Source of the DNA: an uncultured Clostridia bacterium
Lineage (GTDB): Bacteria; Bacillota; Clostridia; Saccharofermentanales; Fastidiosipilaceae
Direction: 5' to 3'
Assembly: GCA_947253135.1 (NCBI GenBank)
Contig: CAMXYS010000081.1
Span: 1-7,363 of the forward strand
DNA: 7,363 bases
The position numbers and the translations under genes were made by a program. The notes under the pieces are model-generated. The model did no database searches. It was not told where the DNA came from and worked only from the letters and a program-made list of their open reading frames with translations. Shown piece after piece: positions 6,155 to 7,363 of this stretch (position 1 is its first letter; the number at the start of each line of letters is the position of its first letter).

Positions 6155-6868
6155 TTACTTCAACTCAAGCTGAGAACCATCGTAGTTCCATTCAAACTCA
6201 ACAGTTTGCTTCTCATAGAACTTCTCAGCAGCACTCTTGCCCTCTGAATTGGCAATCGGAACACCTGTCTCGGGGTCAACGTGCAGGAGGTAGTCATCCG
6301 AAGGGGTAATTTCCAATTGGATTTTGTACTTACCAACCTTAACCTCACCCTTTTTGATGTTAATACCATAGTGGGCACCGTCATCAGCATTCATGGGCAT
6401 AAAGTTACCGGATGTCACTTCCGCGTCGTTCTCGTCCAAAATTTTATAGTCAACTGAGAGATAGGCCGGCCAAATGTCTTCGCCCGCGCCAAAGCCGTAT
6501 TGTTTAGCAGCATCCGGGGTCAGGTGGATATCCGCCTCCAAGTGCATATCGGACTCAGCCGCACTGGGTTGACGGCCTTCCGGGACCATATCAACACCTT
6601 GGAAGTAGACCATCTCAACCTGGAAAGGACCAACAATTTGACCTTCGCCGATGGGAATTTCCAAGAAACCGGATTCACCCGGTTTTTCCGCTTCAACAGC
6701 TTTGCCGGCCTCTTCTTTGCTTTCCTTTTCAGACGGCGAAGAAGCCGTTTCACTGGCCACAGGCGCCTCTGAAGACGCTGCCTCCCCCCCCTTGTCGCCG
6801 CAACCACTGATAGCAAAGGCTGTCAACATGGCACCGGCCATCATGAGCGCTAATAGTTTCTTTTTCAT
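6155..6868 (-). CDS. P19/Tpd/FtrA-family iron-binding lipoprotein
   Basis: 237 residues. A signal peptide (MKKKLLALMM...) ends in lipobox ISGC with C23 as the predicted anchor. Residues 24-68 are a low-complexity linker rich in E, A, S and K. The P19 domain fills about 69-230, with YFQGVDM (88-94), SDMHLEADIH (106-115), FMPMNADDGAHYG (156-168) and HVDPETG (196-202). The metal site of Campylobacter P19 (H42, E44, M88, D92, H95, H132) is matched by H109, E111, M159, D163, H166 and H196, so all ligands are kept. The protein should bind iron, with copper as possible cofactor, outside the membrane and pass it to the FTR1 permease. In Campylobacter P19 is soluble in the periplasm; here it is membrane-anchored. 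The start is ATG at 6868 with CGGAGGA upstream; an upstream ATG at 6904 lacks such a site. A run of eight G lies in the linker codons. Confidence 0.95.
   Translation of the reverse strand: MKKKLLALMMAGAMLTAFAISGCGDKGGEAASSEAPVASETASSPSEKESKEEAGKAVEAEKPGESGFLEIPIGEGQIVGPFQVEMVYFQGVDMVPEGRQPSAAESDMHLEADIHLTPDAAKQYGFGAGEDIWPAYLSVDYKILDENDAEVTSGNFMPMNADDGAHYGINIKKGEVKVGKYKIQLEITPSDDYLLHVDPETGVPIANSEGKSAAEKFYEKQTVEFEWNYDGSQLELK
6784..6791 (-). repeat. Homopolymer run of eight G in the coding strand of the P19 gene
   Basis: The minus strand has GGGGGGGG across codons K26-G27-G28-E29, just after the lipidated cysteine. Slippage by one base would shift the frame right after the signal peptide and abolish the protein. 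Eight is near the lower limit for known variable tracts. Confidence 0.9.
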
Positions 6869-6933
6869 TTTGTTCCTCCGTATACTTAAATTTCTATATA
6901 ACACAACTCGAACCTCAGCCGACCCAAACCGTT

Positions 6934-6952
6934 ACAGATTAGGCAAACCTGA
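6934..6952 (-). promoter_or_regulatory. Candidate DtxR/IdeR-family metal-repressor operator
   Basis: The minus strand reads TCAGGTTTGCCTAATCTGT. Compared by eye with the DtxR/IdeR consensus TWAGGTTAGSCTAACCTWA, 14 of 19 positions agree, including the central GGTT-GCCTAA core. The two halves are related as an inverted repeat at six of nine positions. It lies 66 bases upstream of the P19 start and overlaps the proposed -10 element, where a bound repressor would block transcription when iron is plentiful. This agrees with the gene's role. The distal half is the weaker one. Confidence 0.5.
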
Positions 6953-6978
6953 TAATTCGGTGTTGTTACCTATGACAA
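6949..6978 (-). promoter_or_regulatory. Candidate promoter for the P19 gene
   Basis: A -35-like TTGTCA (5 of 6 to consensus) at 6978-6973 is followed after 18 bases by a -10-like TATCAG (4 of 6) at 6954-6949. Transcription would begin near 6942, leaving a leader of about 74 bases. The 232-bp gap after the FTR1 gene and the overlapping operator support it, but the -10 match is weak. Confidence 0.4.
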
Positions 6979-7014
6979 ATGTGAGCTTTTTCGCCCGCCA
7001 CCAGCCTTGGACAT

Positions 7015-7033
7015 TGCCAAGCCGGCCTTGGCA
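7015..7033 (-). repeat. Short perfect inverted repeat in the gap between the FTR1 and P19 genes
   Basis: TGCCAAG at 7015-7021 and CTTGGCA at 7027-7033 form a seven-pair stem with a five-base GC-rich loop. No T-run follows on the minus strand. The surrounding stretch 7034-7100 is GC-rich with weaker overlapping inverted repeats (GGGCTT 7063-7068 with AAGCCC 7091-7096) and no reading frame I can support. It may be a processing or stability hairpin after the FTR1 gene. Confidence 0.5.
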
Positions 7034-7100
7034 TCACCCGGTCGTTAAGAGGACCAGGGCCCGGGCTTGAGCAGTGGTCGCCCAGCCGGGAAGCCCTCAA

Positions 7101-7363
7101 TTACTCTGCCGGCGAGGTCGACTCTGCAGCCGCTATTTCCTCTTTTTTGGCCAGCATCTCCTTCTTAATCCGCCTTGTTTTGAAGGTGTGCGACAGGATA
7201 ATCCACGCCGAGGCAATCAAGATCATGATTTGCGGGATTAAGGTTTCAGCCCGGTCGTATATGCCCAGCAAGTCGATGCTGAAGCCTTTTAAGGCGGGGA
7301 TGGTGGTCGAACCGGAAATCACGCCGGCCTCACTGAGCTCCTTGACACCCTTACCCATAAAGC
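7101..7363 (-). CDS. FTR1-family high-affinity iron permease, C-terminal end (N-terminus beyond the right edge)
   Basis: About 87 codons are visible, open at the right edge and ending with TAA at 7103-7101. The part reads FMGKGVKELSEAGVISG, then LLGIYDRAETLIPQI, a last hydrophobic helix of about 20 residues (PQIMILIASAWIILSHTF), and a charged cytoplasmic tail with KTRRIKKEMLAKKEE. The GKGxxxLxEAG and LGIYxxxETLxxQ patterns are those of the C-terminal helices of FTR1/EfeU permeases. The iron-binding REGxE motifs lie earlier in the protein and cannot be checked here. The neighbouring P19 gene supports the assignment, since Cj1658 and P19 are adjacent in Campylobacter. The permease would carry iron across the cytoplasmic membrane. 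The ATG at 7358 is internal, not the start. Confidence 0.85.
   Translation of the reverse strand, partial: FMGKGVKELSEAGVISGSTTIPALKGFSIDLLGIYDRAETLIPQIMILIASAWIILSHTFKTRRIKKEMLAKKEEIAAAESTSPAE

Noticed and set aside
6880..6905. Promoter -10 at the TTATAT stretch close to the P19 start
   Set aside because: AT-rich, but no acceptable -35 at 16-18 bases; transcription from there would leave almost no leader before the ribosome binding site.
7015..7033. Intrinsic terminator for the FTR1 gene
   Set aside because: The stem is good but no T-run follows on the minus strand, so I list it only as an inverted repeat.
6651..7070. Plus-strand reading frame (139 codons) across the P19 start and the promoter gap
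   Set aside because: It is antisense to the P19 signal peptide and linker, continues through the non-coding gap without a domain, and would conflict with the P19 promoter.
6869..7100. Fur box upstream of the P19 gene
   Set aside because: The GATAA at 6951-6955 has no partner half-site in the 19-bp Fur arrangement; the DtxR/IdeR-like match is much better.
1..7363. tRNA, rRNA, CRISPR arrays, insertion sequences or transposase remnants
   Set aside because: I saw no cloverleaf-type sequence, no regularly spaced repeats, and no terminal inverted repeats with a transposase frame; the window is almost filled by the transport genes.

Overview
All genes in this window read leftward (minus strand). 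They form most of one iron-transport cluster, apparently from a Gram-positive, probably anaerobic member of the Bacillota (Clostridia-like). The grounds are strong purine-rich ribosome binding sites (GGAGGAG type), two secreted proteins built as lipoproteins with Gram-positive style linkers, short intergenic gaps and medium GC content by eye. I cannot name a genus from the sequence alone.

In order of transcription (right to left): the C-terminal end of an FTR1-family iron permease (7101-7363, cut by the window edge); a 232-bp gap with a candidate promoter overlapped by a DtxR/IdeR-like operator; a P19/Tpd/FtrA-type iron-binding lipoprotein (6155-6868); a terminator-like hairpin; a multi-spanning DUF2318 (FtrD-like) protein with a cysteine-rich C-terminal domain (4762-6060); two FtsX/MacB-type ABC permeases (3477-4760 and 2222-3472); their ATPase (1424-2125); an FMN-binding lipoprotein (924-1385); a four-helix DUF4418 protein (325-819); a double-hairpin intergenic element; and the N-terminus of a third ABC permease (1-232, cut by the left edge).

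The core (FTR1 + P19 + DUF2318 + two permeases + ATPase) matches the known gene set of the Campylobacter jejuni p19 locus (cj1658-cj1663) and is related to FtrABCD/FetMP iron systems. By analogy, P19 captures iron outside the membrane, FTR1 carries it across, and the DUF2318 protein and the ABC transporter support the process, possibly through redox chemistry or export of a reductant or thiol. The Campylobacter locus continues with thioredoxin-like proteins. Here that place is taken by a lipoprotein carrying the flavinylation motif DGISGAT, followed by a membrane protein with duplicated Cys/Met/His motifs. I infer that electrons are delivered outside the membrane by a covalently bound flavin rather than by thiols.

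Expression seems layered: a metal-responsive promoter in front of P19, partial termination after P19 so that the abundant binding protein exceeds the membrane parts, tight coupling through the permeases, and a structured element before the third permease. That last gene probably opens a second transporter lying outside the window.
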